The notes beneath the pieces were generated by a model that made no database searches, was not told the origin of the DNA, and saw nothing but the letters and a program-made list of their open reading frames with translations. DNA of 60,490 nt, taken from positions 1 to 60,490 of the forward strand of contig JAAVHZ010000057.1 of the NCBI GenBank assembly GCA_014799465.1, in the 5' to 3' direction. Below are positions 43,245 to 52,766 of the stretch, in pieces; position 1 is the stretch's first letter, and the number at the start of each line of letters is the position of its first letter. The DNA comes from Lachnospiraceae bacterium (GTDB taxonomy: Bacteria; Bacillota; Clostridia; Lachnospirales; Lachnospiraceae). The position numbers were made by a program, and so were the translations under genes.

Positions 43245-44096
43245 ATGAAAAAAAAAGGTGACAGCGAATTTCCAACAAAATATATTTTATTTATTCTTAC
43301 CTTTGTCTGTGCAGCATGTATAGTTCTTTCTATAATCTATGAGGATTTCGGAAGACCGGTTAAGAATGCGGCTGCAACTGTAGTTATTCCTATACAGGAG
43401 GGCATGAATAAGGTAGGAGGATGGATGGCAGCACGTTCAGATGATTTGAAAGAATTGCGTGATGTAATGAAGGAAAATGAATCACTGAAAAAAGAGATAG
43501 AGTCTCTTAAAGAAGAAAATACCTCTTTGCTGCTTAACAATAATAAATTAAAAGAACTTCAGGAACTTTTAGGACTTAGTGACCAGTATTCTACTTATAA
43601 TAAAGTTGCTGCAAGTGTTATAAGCAAGGATAGCAGTAATTGGTTTTCATCATTTATAATAGACAAAGGAAGTGAAGACGGAATTGCTGTAGACATGAAT
43701 GTTATAGGAAATGGCGGACTTATAGGTATAATAACAAAAGTTGGAAATAATTATGCTGTAGTACGTTCTATAATAGATGATTCCAGCAGTGTAAGTGCAC
43801 AATTTTCAACAACTCAGGATACCTGTATTGTTGATGGGGATTTAAAACTTATAAATGAAGGAATCCTTCCTATTAGCAATATAAATAAAGATATAACCAT
43901 AGCTGATGGTGATATGGTGGTGACATCTAATATAAGCAGTAAGTTTCTTCCGGGCATACTTATAGGATATGTTAAGGAAATATCAAATGATTCAAACAAT
44001 CTGACAAAATCAGGGTATATAACTCCTATAGCTGATTTTGCACATATCAGTGATGTACTTGTTATTACTGAATTGAAGGTGAATATAGAAGAATAG
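43245..44096 (+). CDS. mreC: Rod shape-determining protein MreC
   Basis: A 283-residue bitopic protein. One membrane helix near residues 12-32 (YILFILTFVCAACIVLSII), a coiled coil (DVMKENESLKKEIESLKEEN) and a beta-rich C terminus (VISKDSSNWFSSFIIDKGSEDG). It links MreB to the wall enzymes. 18 bases after mreB. Confidence 0.94.
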   Translation: MKKKGDSEFPTKYILFILTFVCAACIVLSIIYEDFGRPVKNAAATVVIPIQEGMNKVGGWMAARSDDLKELRDVMKENESLKKEIESLKEENTSLLLNNNKLKELQELLGLSDQYSTYNKVAASVISKDSSNWFSSFIIDKGSEDGIAVDMNVIGNGGLIGIITKVGNNYAVVRSIIDDSSSVSAQFSTTQDTCIVDGDLKLINEGILPISNINKDITIADGDMVVTSNISSKFLPGILIGYVKEISNDSNNLTKSGYITPIADFAHISDVLVITELKVNIEE

Positions 44097-44107
44097 AGGT
44101 GTAGCTT

Positions 44108-44626
44108 ATGCTGAGAAAGTTCATAATGACAGTATTAGTATTGATATTTTATCTGCTGCAATGCACTCTGTTTAAGACATGGTCACTGGCATCAGTATCA
44201 CCTAATCTTTTATTAATACTTACATTTGCCGCCGGATTTATGGGTGGGAGAAAAAATGGAATGTATGTAGGATTTATATCAGGTATTATTCTTGATTTAT
44301 TTTATGGAGATGTTATCGGATTTAATACATTGATTTTATTATACATAGGATATGTAAACGGGTTGTTTAATAAGATGTTTTATGATGAAGAAATTACACT
44401 GCCTATTATTCTTTTAGTCGGCAGCGAATTATCTTACAGTTTTATCTATTATATATTCAATTTCTTATTAAGAGGAAGATTGGATATGGGATATTACTTT
44501 ATGCATATAATGCTGCCTGAGCTTGCTTATACAGTAGTGATTTCAGTTTTAGTATACCGTCTGTTGCTGCGTTTGAACCGCAGACTGGATGATTTTGAAA
44601 AAAGGAGTGCTGCAAAATTTGGTTAA
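44108..44626 (+). CDS. mreD: Rod shape-determining protein MreD
   Basis: A 172-residue membrane protein with about five helices and the MreD pattern SVSPNLLLILTFAAGFMGGR, GFISGIILDLFYGDVIGF. It overlaps the pbp2 start. Confidence 0.92.
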   Translation: MLRKFIMTVLVLIFYLLQCTLFKTWSLASVSPNLLLILTFAAGFMGGRKNGMYVGFISGIILDLFYGDVIGFNTLILLYIGYVNGLFNKMFYDEEITLPIILLVGSELSYSFIYYIFNFLLRGRLDMGYYFMHIMLPELAYTVVISVLVYRLLLRLNRRLDDFEKRSAAKFG

Positions 44627-47483
44627 GGATATTTTAGAATCTATATTAAATTTTTTAAAATCCAGGGCATTTGTAATGCTTGTACTGTTTAGCATCATGT
44701 TTTCAGTACTTATTTACAGGGCATTTTACCTTCAGATTGTAAAATCTGACTATTATCTGGAGAATTATATACAAAAAGCTGAAAGGACTGTAACAACATC
44801 AGGTACAAGAGGTCTTATATATGACCGGAACGGTATTCCTCTGGCTACTAATCAGCTTGTATATTCAGTTACAATTGAAGACGAATTAAATACAAGACAA
44901 AAGGATTATGATAAAAATCTGAATAATATAATTTACAAATTAATACAAATTATAGAAAAAAATGGCGATACATTAAATAATGATTTTTCAATAATATTGG
45001 AAGGCAATGGCAATTATGCATTTTCGGTAACATCTGATATAGCAAGATTAAGATTCTTAAGGGATATTTATGGAAAAAAGTCTATAGAAGAACTTGATTC
45101 AGATGATGAGATACTCTCAGATTCCACTGCCGAGGAAGTTATGGAATATCTTTGTGGTAAGAAAAGGTTTAATATTGATGATGAGAAATATACCAAATTG
45201 GATAAATTAAAGATTGCCACAATCAGATATAACCTTTCTCTTAATTCTTTTCAAAAGTATATAACTACAGAGGTTGCCAGTAATGTAAGTGACAAGACTG
45301 TAGCTGCTGTTTATGAAAATAAGGCTGAACTTATTGGAGTAAATGTGACTGAAAAGACCAAAAGAGTATATACAGACAGTACTTATTTTTCACATATTCT
45401 TGGATATACGGGTACAATTTCAGAAGACCAGCTTGCGGAATTTAATGCTGATGTTGATAAAAAAGAAGATGAATATATTTCTTCAGATGTTGTTGGTAAA
45501 TCAGGAATAGAGCAGTATATGGAAGATAGCCTGCAGGGAACTAAAGGTTATCAGAAAATGTTTGTAGACAGTACCGGTAATATACTTGAGATTACAGAAG
45601 AAAATGAATCGGGAGCCGGAGATGATGTATATCTCAGTCTTGATGCCAATCTTCAGAAGGCAGCTTACAATATACTTGCACAGAAGCTTGCAGGTATTTT
45701 ATATTCAAAAATAGTTAATTACGAAGTACACCCAACTGAAGATGCAAAGACTATTCCGATATATGTACGTGATGTATATGCACAGATGATATGTAATAAT
45801 GTTGTTGATTTAAACAAATTTAATAATGCTGAAGCTTCACCAAATGAACAGCGTGTATACGGAAAATTCACTTCAAAGCAGGCACAGGTATTAAGTGAGG
45901 TGCAGTCGTTTCTAACATCAGAAGACAATACACCTATGTCTGCATTATCAGAAGAAAATAAAACTTATCTTACTTATATATATGAAAAATTATCAATAAT
46001 AGAACAGATAATAGATACTTCATCCATAAATAAGGAAGATGAAATGTATAAAAAGTGGAATAAGGAATCTATAAGCCTTAAAGAGTTTTTATTATATGCG
46101 ATTTCGCAAAACTGGATTAATTCATCTGTATTATATAAAGATACTGAGCAGAAATATTCCAGTACAGACGAAATATATACAGCATTAGTAGCACATATAT
46201 GCAACAACCTTCAGGATGATACAGATTTTTCAAAAAAAATATATTATTATCTGGTAAAGAGAGGAACTATTTCAGGCAACGAGATATGTATGCTTTTATA
46301 TGACCAGGGAATATTAGAGTATGATGAAGGTAATTACAACCAGCTTGCTTCAGGCAACACAGGATTTGCATATAATTTTATGTTGCAGCAGATTAAGGAT
46401 ATGAAAATAACACCTGCACAGGTAGCACTTGATCCATGTTCGGCATCAGCCGTTGTTACAGATATTCATTCAGGACAGGTTTTGGCACTTGTAACATATC
46501 CAAGCTATGACAATAATAAATTATCAGGAAGTGTAGATGCAGAATATTGGAGTAAACTGAATGATGATATGTCCCTGCCATTATATAACAGAGCAACACA
46601 GACCAGAACCGCACCGGGTTCTACTTTTAAGATGATAACTGCAATAACAGGACTTGAAACAGGTATTATATCCCCTGGAACACCTATACATGATTACGGT
46701 CAGTTTACAAAAATTACACCTTCGCCAAAATGTTGGAAGTTTCCTTCCAGTCATGGTTCTGTAAATGTATCTCAGGCACTTGCCGGCTCATGTAATTATT
46801 TCTTTTATGAAGTAGGATATGAACTCAGCATAGATTCTAATGGTTCATTTAATAGTGGACTGGGACTTTCAAAAATTAAAAAATATGCAGATGAGCTTGG
46901 AATTACTTCATTATCGGGTGTGGAAATAGATGAGAATGAACCTTTATATTCTACAGATAATTCAGTTCGTTCCGCAATAGGACAGGGTTCAAACAGTTAT
47001 TCTGATATACAGCTTGCAAGGTATGTAACCACCCTTGCCAACAGGGGAAATAATTATCAACTTACTTTACTTAATAAGATATTGAATGCTGAAGGTGAAA
47101 GTGTAAAATTAATGGAACCGAATCTGACCAACACTGTAGATATTAGTAATTCTACATGGAATGCAGTACACAGTGGGATGCGTCAGGTAATAACATCGGG
47201 AACAGCACAAAATACATTTAAAAATTTTGATATTGAAGTAGCAGGAAAAACGGGAACTGCTCAGGAGAACAAACTACGTTCAAATCATTCTGTATTTGTG
47301 GCATATGCACCTTATACAAATCCGGAGATAGCCATGAGTATTCTTATACCTAATGGTGAATCTACAGGATATACTGCTGAAGTAGTAAGAGATATAGTGT
47401 CATATTATTATAATCCGTCCACACTTGACCAGATACTGGGTGGAACAGCTTCAGTACCGACAAGTGGTATAAGCAGTGAATAG
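44619..47483 (+). CDS. mrdA: Penicillin-binding protein 2, elongation transpeptidase
   Basis: About 954 residues with one N-terminal membrane helix (AFVMLVLFSIMFSVLIYRAF), a dimerisation domain (GTRGLIYDRNGIPLATN) and a transpeptidase domain: STFK with Ser 668, SCN in LAGSCNYFFYE, and KTGT at Lys 877. It cross-links peptidoglycan in the Rod complex with RodA. It is much longer than E. coli PBP2 (633) because about 230 extra residues lie between LSLDANLQKAAYN (about 340) and SASAVVTDIHSGQ (about 605). Start: TTG 44619, 11 bases after GGAG; the earlier ATG 44589 lies in mreD. Confidence 0.94.
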   Translation: MVKDILESILNFLKSRAFVMLVLFSIMFSVLIYRAFYLQIVKSDYYLENYIQKAERTVTTSGTRGLIYDRNGIPLATNQLVYSVTIEDELNTRQKDYDKNLNNIIYKLIQIIEKNGDTLNNDFSIILEGNGNYAFSVTSDIARLRFLRDIYGKKSIEELDSDDEILSDSTAEEVMEYLCGKKRFNIDDEKYTKLDKLKIATIRYNLSLNSFQKYITTEVASNVSDKTVAAVYENKAELIGVNVTEKTKRVYTDSTYFSHILGYTGTISEDQLAEFNADVDKKEDEYISSDVVGKSGIEQYMEDSLQGTKGYQKMFVDSTGNILEITEENESGAGDDVYLSLDANLQKAAYNILAQKLAGILYSKIVNYEVHPTEDAKTIPIYVRDVYAQMICNNVVDLNKFNNAEASPNEQRVYGKFTSKQAQVLSEVQSFLTSEDNTPMSALSEENKTYLTYIYEKLSIIEQIIDTSSINKEDEMYKKWNKESISLKEFLLYAISQNWINSSVLYKDTEQKYSSTDEIYTALVAHICNNLQDDTDFSKKIYYYLVKRGTISGNEICMLLYDQGILEYDEGNYNQLASGNTGFAYNFMLQQIKDMKITPAQVALDPCSASAVVTDIHSGQVLALVTYPSYDNNKLSGSVDAEYWSKLNDDMSLPLYNRATQTRTAPGSTFKMITAITGLETGIISPGTPIHDYGQFTKITPSPKCWKFPSSHGSVNVSQALAGSCNYFFYEVGYELSIDSNGSFNSGLGLSKIKKYADELGITSLSGVEIDENEPLYSTDNSVRSAIGQGSNSYSDIQLARYVTTLANRGNNYQLTLLNKILNAEGESVKLMEPNLTNTVDISNSTWNAVHSGMRQVITSGTAQNTFKNFDIEVAGKTGTAQENKLRSNHSVFVAYAPYTNPEIAMSILIPNGESTGYTAEVVRDIVSYYYNPSTLDQILGGTASVPTSGISSE

Positions 47484-47517
47484 ATCATAATATGAAAGGA
47501 TAAATTTTGGTGATTAT

Positions 47518-48195
47518 ATGAAAAATTCAGTAGTGATAAAAGGAAATAAATATGGTATTATGGTTATATTGGATAAAGATATTCCTTTTGAGGAACTGAT
47601 TTCCGATATAATTGAAAAATTTAAAGAATCTTCTAAATTTTTTGGAAGTGCGTCAATGGCGATTTCTTTCGAAGGAAGAAAACTTACCACTGATGAAGAA
47701 CGCCGGATACTTGATATTATTTCAGAATACTCTGAAATTGATGTTATCTGTGTGGTAGATAACGATAAGAAAAGAGAAGAAATGTTTAAGGAAAAAGTTG
47801 AACAGAAGGTTACGGATATTTCATCAGCTTCGGGACAGTTTTACAGAGGTACTCTCCGTTCAGGACAAGTTCTTGAGTGTGAGAGCAGTGTTGTAATTCT
47901 TGGAGATGTTAATCCCGGTGCAAAAATTATTTCAACAGGGAATGTGGTGGTGCTTGGTGCACTAAAGGGTATCGTTTATGCCGGTATTACCGGAGATGCA
48001 TCATCCTTTGTTGTTGCTTTAGAAATGAATCCTGTACAGATTCGTATAGGAGATGTGATTGCAAGATGTTCAGACAACAAATCCATATTGAAAAAAAAGA
48101 AAAATAAACCTGAGACAAAAATTGCCTTTGTAGAAGATGACAATATATATATTGAACCCTTAAACAAAGACGTATTAAGTGATTTACAATTCTAA
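47518..48195 (+). CDS. minC: Septum site-determining protein MinC
   Basis: A 225-residue inhibitor of FtsZ assembly. N-terminal FtsZ-binding domain (VVIKGNKYGIMVILDKDIPF), basic linker, then the C-terminal beta-helix that binds MinD (YRGTLRSGQVLECESSVVIL, GDVNPGAKIISTGNVVVLG, GALKGIVYAG). Lys-rich tail KKKKNK. Ribosome binding site is weak (GGTG). Confidence 0.95.
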   Translation: MKNSVVIKGNKYGIMVILDKDIPFEELISDIIEKFKESSKFFGSASMAISFEGRKLTTDEERRILDIISEYSEIDVICVVDNDKKREEMFKEKVEQKVTDISSASGQFYRGTLRSGQVLECESSVVILGDVNPGAKIISTGNVVVLGALKGIVYAGITGDASSFVVALEMNPVQIRIGDVIARCSDNKSILKKKKNKPETKIAFVEDDNIYIEPLNKDVLSDLQF

Positions 48196-48229
48196 AACTT
48201 TTATTAAAATAACCGGGAGGAATTAAAAA

Positions 48230-49027
48230 ATGAGTGAAGTAATAGTAGTAACATCTGGAAAAGGCGGCGTTGGTAAGACAACTACCACTGCTAATGTAGG
48301 AACAGGACTTGCCATGCTGGATAAAAAAGTTGTATTGATAGATACTGATATAGGGCTTAGAAATCTTGATCTTGTCCTTGGGCTTGAAAACAGAATTGTA
48401 TACAATCTTGTAGATGTAGTAGAAGGCAACTGCAGACCAAAACAGGCAATGATAAAAGATAAGAGACATCCGAATCTCTATTTGCTTCCGTCAGCACAGA
48501 CAAGGGATAAGAGCAGTGTGACACCCGAACAGATGAAGGAACTTACTGATGAATTAAGAAAAGAATTTGATTACATACTTCTAGATTGTCCGGCAGGAAT
48601 AGAGCAGGGATTTCAAAATGCCATTGCCGGAGCCGACAGGGCACTTCTTGTAACAACCCCTGAAGTCTCTGCTATACGTGATGCTGACCGTATAATCGGA
48701 CTATTAGAAGCAAATGAGAATAAAAAGCATGCTGACCTGATAGTAAACAGAATTCGTATGGATATGGTTAAAAAAGGAGAAATGATGACCATAGAAGATG
48801 TTGAGGATATACTTGCCATTGACTTAATTGGTGCCGTACCGGATGATGAAAATATTGTAATATCAACTAATCAGGGAGAACCGGTTGTTGGTTCAGAAAC
48901 CAGCCTTGCAGGACAAGCTTATATGAATATATGCCACAGAATTATCGGAGAAGAAGTACCATTACTTGATTTAAATGGTAAAAAGGGAATGTTATCAAAA
49001 TTCGCAGATTTATTTAAAAAGAATTAG
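48230..49027 (+). CDS. minD: Septum site-determining protein MinD
   Basis: A 265-residue ParA-type ATPase. Deviant Walker A SGKGGVGKTTTTANVG, LIDTDIGLRNLDLVLGLENR, DYILLDCPAGIEQGF, and a C-terminal amphipathic membrane-targeting helix (GMLSKFADLFKKN). Binds membrane with ATP and recruits MinC; MinE releases it. GGGAGG precedes ATG. Confidence 0.97.
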   Translation: MSEVIVVTSGKGGVGKTTTTANVGTGLAMLDKKVVLIDTDIGLRNLDLVLGLENRIVYNLVDVVEGNCRPKQAMIKDKRHPNLYLLPSAQTRDKSSVTPEQMKELTDELRKEFDYILLDCPAGIEQGFQNAIAGADRALLVTTPEVSAIRDADRIIGLLEANENKKHADLIVNRIRMDMVKKGEMMTIEDVEDILAIDLIGAVPDDENIVISTNQGEPVVGSETSLAGQAYMNICHRIIGEEVPLLDLNGKKGMLSKFADLFKKN

Positions 49028-49056
49028 CATTATTAATGGTATGGAGGAATGAATAT

Positions 49057-49323
49057 ATGAATATTTTCGATGTATTTAAGAAAAAAAATTCCGGTAATGT
49101 GGCAAGAGACAGACTTAAACTGTTACTGGTATCGGACAGGGCTAATTGTTCTCCTGAAATAATGGAACAGATAAAAAACGATATAATTAATGTAATAAAA
49201 AAATACATGGAAATTGACTGTGACGGACTTGATATCCAGATTACACAGACAGATTCTGATACAGAAAACGGAAGTGTACCTGCTTTAATTGCTAATATTC
49301 CGATTAAAGAGGTAAGACATTAG
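49057..49323 (+). CDS. minE: Cell division topological specificity factor MinE
   Basis: An 88-residue protein: NIFDVFKKKNSGNVARDRLK (membrane-binding and MinD-binding helix), LLLVSDRANCSPEIMEQIKN, then the topological specificity domain DGLDIQITQT. Shows that division-site choice uses the oscillating MinCDE type rather than the MinJ-DivIVA type. ATG 49057 is 9 bases after GGAGG. Confidence 0.94.
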   Translation: MNIFDVFKKKNSGNVARDRLKLLLVSDRANCSPEIMEQIKNDIINVIKKYMEIDCDGLDIQITQTDSDTENGSVPALIANIPIKEVRH

Positions 49324-49345
49324 TAATAACTAATCGAGGTTGTTT

Positions 49346-50482
49346 ATGGGACTAATAATAAATACATTTAAAAATTATCAATTCAGACACTTTAATATAA
49401 GGCTGATTATATGGGTTATCGGATTGACCGTACTTGGAATAAATGTTATATCAAGTGCTACCGAATCCTCAGTATTTGAACACAAACAGACTTTGGGACT
49501 TATTATGGGAATATGTGTAATGATTGTTTTTGGTCTTGTAAGTTATCGGTTTGTCCTAAAATTTTATTGGCTGTTTTATCTGTTAAATCTTGCATTGCTT
49601 ATGTGGGTTAAACTTGGGGGTGCATACAGAAGCGGTGCAACAAGGTGGATTGCTATTGGCGGATTTCAGCTTCAGCCATCAGAATTTACAAAAATATTTT
49701 TGATAATATTCTTTGCAATGTATTTAAACAAATATAAAGAAAAGCTAAACACAATATGGGTACTTGGCGGAGCAGTAATTTTATTTGCCATTCCTTTGGC
49801 ATTAGTACTAAAACAACCGGATTTATCAACCAGTATAGTTATTGCACTTATATTTTGCACATTAATGTATATGGGTGGTTTGAGTTATAAAATAATTGGT
49901 GGTATTTTGGCAGTGGCGATTCCTGCTGTAATAATTTTAATATACCTTATAATGCAGCCGAATCAGAAAATTTTGGAAGAGTACCAATATAACAGAATTA
50001 TTGGATTTTATGACGAAAATAATGAGATTGCTGAACAAATCAGTTACCAGCAGAATAATTCCATTATGGCAATCGGCTCAGGCGGTTTATGGGGAAAAGG
50101 ACTTCATAACAATACAACAACAAGTGTGAAAAATGGTAATTACATTTCAGAGCCACAGACCGACTTCATTTTTTGCATTGTTGGTGAAGAACTTGGTTTT
50201 GTTGGCTGTTCTGCGGTTATAATCTTATTGGCACTTATTATATTTGAGTGTATTATTACAGGCATTCATGCGGCTGATACTGCCGGTATGATATTGTGTT
50301 TTGGTTTTGCAGCATTAGTAGGCTTTCAGTCTTTCATTAATATAAGTGTTGTTACAAAGATGATTCCCAACACAGGGCTGCCGCTACCGTTTGTAAGTTA
50401 TGGATTAAGTTCGTTATTAAGTCTTTTTATAGGTGTGGGACTTGTATTAAATGTAAGTCTTCAGCGAAAAAAGACATTATGA
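49346..50482 (+). CDS. rodA: RodA/FtsW-family peptidoglycan polymerase
   Basis: A 378-residue SEDS glycosyltransferase with about ten helices. Motifs: GGAYRSGATRWIAIGGFQLQ then PSEFTKI, KQPDLSTSIV, GLHNNTTTSVKNGNYISEPQ then TDFIF, and a C-terminal NTGLPLPFVSYG. It polymerises lipid II with PBP2. Position after minE and with MreBCD/PBP2 favours RodA over FtsW. ATG 49346 is 6 bases after GAGG. Confidence 0.94.
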   Translation: MGLIINTFKNYQFRHFNIRLIIWVIGLTVLGINVISSATESSVFEHKQTLGLIMGICVMIVFGLVSYRFVLKFYWLFYLLNLALLMWVKLGGAYRSGATRWIAIGGFQLQPSEFTKIFLIIFFAMYLNKYKEKLNTIWVLGGAVILFAIPLALVLKQPDLSTSIVIALIFCTLMYMGGLSYKIIGGILAVAIPAVIILIYLIMQPNQKILEEYQYNRIIGFYDENNEIAEQISYQQNNSIMAIGSGGLWGKGLHNNTTTSVKNGNYISEPQTDFIFCIVGEELGFVGCSAVIILLALIIFECIITGIHAADTAGMILCFGFAALVGFQSFINISVVTKMIPNTGLPLPFVSYGLSSLLSLFIGVGLVLNVSLQRKKTL

Positions 50483-50498
50483 TAGGAGGAGATATTTA

Positions 50499-50897
50499 AT
50501 GAACATTGGCTTAATAGCACATGATTCCAAAAAGAAACTTATGCAGAATTTTTGTATAGCATATTGGGGAATCTTAAGTAAAAATGAATTATTTGCAACA
50601 GGAACAACAGGAAGGCTTATTGAAGAGGTTACAAATTTAAACATTCATAAGTACCTTGCCGGTCATCTTGGAGGTGCACAGCAGTTAGGTGCACAAATAG
50701 AGCATAATGAGATAGACCTTGTAATATTTTTATGTGATCCGATGTCACCTAAGTCCCATGAACCGGATGTAAATAATGTAATGAGATTATGTGATGTTCA
50801 TAATATACCTTTGGCATCAAATCTTGCTACTGCTGAACTTCTTATAAAGTCTTTGGACAGAGGAGATATGGAATGGCGTGAAATATACAGGCAGTAA
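50499..50897 (+). CDS. mgsA: Methylglyoxal synthase
   Basis: A 132-residue enzyme that makes methylglyoxal from dihydroxyacetone phosphate, a bypass that relieves sugar-phosphate build-up. Motifs: IGLIAHDSKKK, LFATGTTGRLIEE, GHLGGAQQLGAQI, and FLCDPMSPKSHEPDV. GGAGGAG is about 9 bases before ATG. Last gene of the shape/division run. Confidence 0.96.
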   Translation: MNIGLIAHDSKKKLMQNFCIAYWGILSKNELFATGTTGRLIEEVTNLNIHKYLAGHLGGAQQLGAQIEHNEIDLVIFLCDPMSPKSHEPDVNNVMRLCDVHNIPLASNLATAELLIKSLDRGDMEWREIYRQ

Positions 50898-50947
50898 AAT
50901 TTACTTAAGTAAAATTAAAAATATATGTATTAAAGAGGAATTTAGTA

Positions 50948-50988
50948 ATGACATTAAAGTGCCGCTTTGTGTGGCACTTTAATGTCAT
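50948..50988. terminator. Perfect 16-bp hairpin between convergent genes
   Basis: ATGACATTAAAGTGCC (50948-50963) pairs with GGCACTTTAATGTCAT (50973-50988). It lies between mgsA (+) and the DUF378 gene (-), so a two-way terminator role fits, though no T run follows on either strand. GTGGCACTTTA of the 3' arm recurs at 50994-51004. Confidence 0.65.
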
Positions 50989-51014
50989 AGGGAGTGGCAC
51001 TTTATAGATGTAAG

Positions 51015-51224
51015 TTATTCCGTTATATCCTGAACACGGCCAAACATGCTTATCAGGTAAAGACCACATATGCCGACGGCAGCATAAATAATTCTTGACA
51101 ACATACTCATGTTTCCGAATAAGAATGCTACCAGGTCTAACTTGAAAAAGCCTATCAATCCCCAGTTTACTGCACCGATTATGGCAATTGCCAATACAGC
51201 ATAATCTAAACCTTTTGAATTCAT
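51015..51224 (-). CDS. DUF378 membrane protein
   Basis: A 69-residue protein with two helices: LAIAIIGAVNWGLIGFFKLD (the DUF378 hallmark AINWGL.G) and SRIIYAAVGICGLYLI. Function unknown. GGAGG in the reverse complement lies 7 bases before the ATG. It is the only minus-strand gene before the terminal accessory region. Confidence 0.93.
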   Translation of the reverse strand: MNSKGLDYAVLAIAIIGAVNWGLIGFFKLDLVAFLFGNMSMLSRIIYAAVGICGLYLISMFGRVQDITE

Positions 51225-51318
51225 GATAGTTCCTCCTTTTTATTTTATATTATTTTTTGCAGTATAATCTAAATTTATTATGGAAACTTTTTCCAAATAT
51301 ATGGTTATGGAGGAAGAT

Positions 51319-52728
51319 ATGGCATCAAAAAAGAAGAAAAAAAGAGTAGTCCGTTATAAAAAGCGGCATTCTTTAAATATTGGAGTAATAATATTTTTAC
51401 TGATTTTTATATATATTATCTTTTATGTGGGTTCATATTTTGCAAGAGATAAAATATCTATATATGAAGTAGTAGAAGGCAAAAGTGCAATAATGGCTAA
51501 CCGCTCGTATAACGGATTTGTTATTCGTTCAGAAACGGTAGTAGGTGCAGAAAGTTCAGGATATGTGAATTTTTATGTAAAAAACGGAATGCGTGTATCT
51601 AAAACATCTACAGTGTATACACTGGATGAAAGTGGTACATTAGCTAAATTGTTAGAAAATACGTCAGATGAAGAGAATGAAAACTTATCCGCAGAATATC
51701 AGGAGCAGATAAATGATGAAATAGGTCATTTCGTCAGTCAGTATGATAATGTGAATTTTAGTAATGTATATGAGTTTAAATATGACTTAGACAAGCTTCT
51801 TCTGGAATGTATAAATATAAATAAGTTAAACAGTCTTAATGCAGGTATGGGAGAATCAGGGAATAATTTCCAGATAAAAGGGTCGCCTGTTTCGGGGGTT
51901 GTCGAATTTTATACGGATGGATATGAGAATATCACATTAAATGATATAAGTCAGGAACTTTTTGATAATAAAGAGAATTATTCAAAAAGCAATATAATAT
52001 CAGGAAGTCTGGTTGAGCAGAATTCACCATTGTTTAAGGTCATAAACAGTGAGGACTGGTATATAATAATTCCTTTATCAGAGAAGGAAGTGGAAAACTA
52101 TTCACAGGATACATATGTCGATGTACGTTTTCTAAAAGACAACATTACTACAACAGCGGGTATTGAAATAATTAATTCAGGTGAAAAGTATTATGGAAAG
52201 CTATCATTTCAAAGATATATGTTAAGGTATTCGGAGTATAGATATCTGGATATTCAGATTCTCGGACAAGATTTAAAAGGACTTAAGATTCCTAAAACTG
52301 CCGTTACTGAAAAAAGCTTTTTAACTATACCTAAAGAGTATATAACAAAAGGAGGCGACAGCAGTGAAGATGGATTTAATAAGGAGACTTATGATGAAAA
52401 TGGTAATCAGTTTATTCAGTTTGTAACACCTTCAATCTATATGACTGATGAGACTTATTGTTATATTGACGAAAGTGAGTTGAAACCGGGAGATGTACTT
52501 GTTAAAACGGATTCTAATTCGAAGTTCCAATTGGGCACATCTTCTGCAAATCTTAAGGGAGTATATAATGTAAATACCGGATATACAGAATTTCGACGTG
52601 CAGAAATTTTGGGTGAAAGTAATGAGTATTATATTATAAAGCCGGGAACACCTTTTGGTGTACAGATATATGACCATATTGTATTGGATGCATCAATGGT
52701 AAAAGAAAATCAGATTGTATTTCAATAA
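51319..52728 (+). CDS. HlyD-like membrane-anchored protein
   Basis: A 469-residue protein: very basic N terminus (SKKKKKRVVRYKKRHS), one membrane helix (IGVIIFLLIFIYIIFYVGSYF), then an extracytoplasmic part with barrel-sandwich-like segments (SGYVNFYVKNGMRVSKTSTV; SPVSGVVEFYTDGYEN), a coiled middle and a C-terminal barrel. This fits the HlyD/membrane-fusion family, but there is no exporter next to it. In Clostridia it recurs before yggS-sepF, suggesting a division or wall role (inference). GGAGG is 5 bases before ATG 51319. Confidence 0.8.
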   Translation: MASKKKKKRVVRYKKRHSLNIGVIIFLLIFIYIIFYVGSYFARDKISIYEVVEGKSAIMANRSYNGFVIRSETVVGAESSGYVNFYVKNGMRVSKTSTVYTLDESGTLAKLLENTSDEENENLSAEYQEQINDEIGHFVSQYDNVNFSNVYEFKYDLDKLLLECININKLNSLNAGMGESGNNFQIKGSPVSGVVEFYTDGYENITLNDISQELFDNKENYSKSNIISGSLVEQNSPLFKVINSEDWYIIIPLSEKEVENYSQDTYVDVRFLKDNITTTAGIEIINSGEKYYGKLSFQRYMLRYSEYRYLDIQILGQDLKGLKIPKTAVTEKSFLTIPKEYITKGGDSSEDGFNKETYDENGNQFIQFVTPSIYMTDETYCYIDESELKPGDVLVKTDSNSKFQLGTSSANLKGVYNVNTGYTEFRRAEILGESNEYYIIKPGTPFGVQIYDHIVLDASMVKENQIVFQ

Positions 52729-52766
52729 AAGCAGATTAATATATATGGAAGGAAGTTTTTTTTGTA

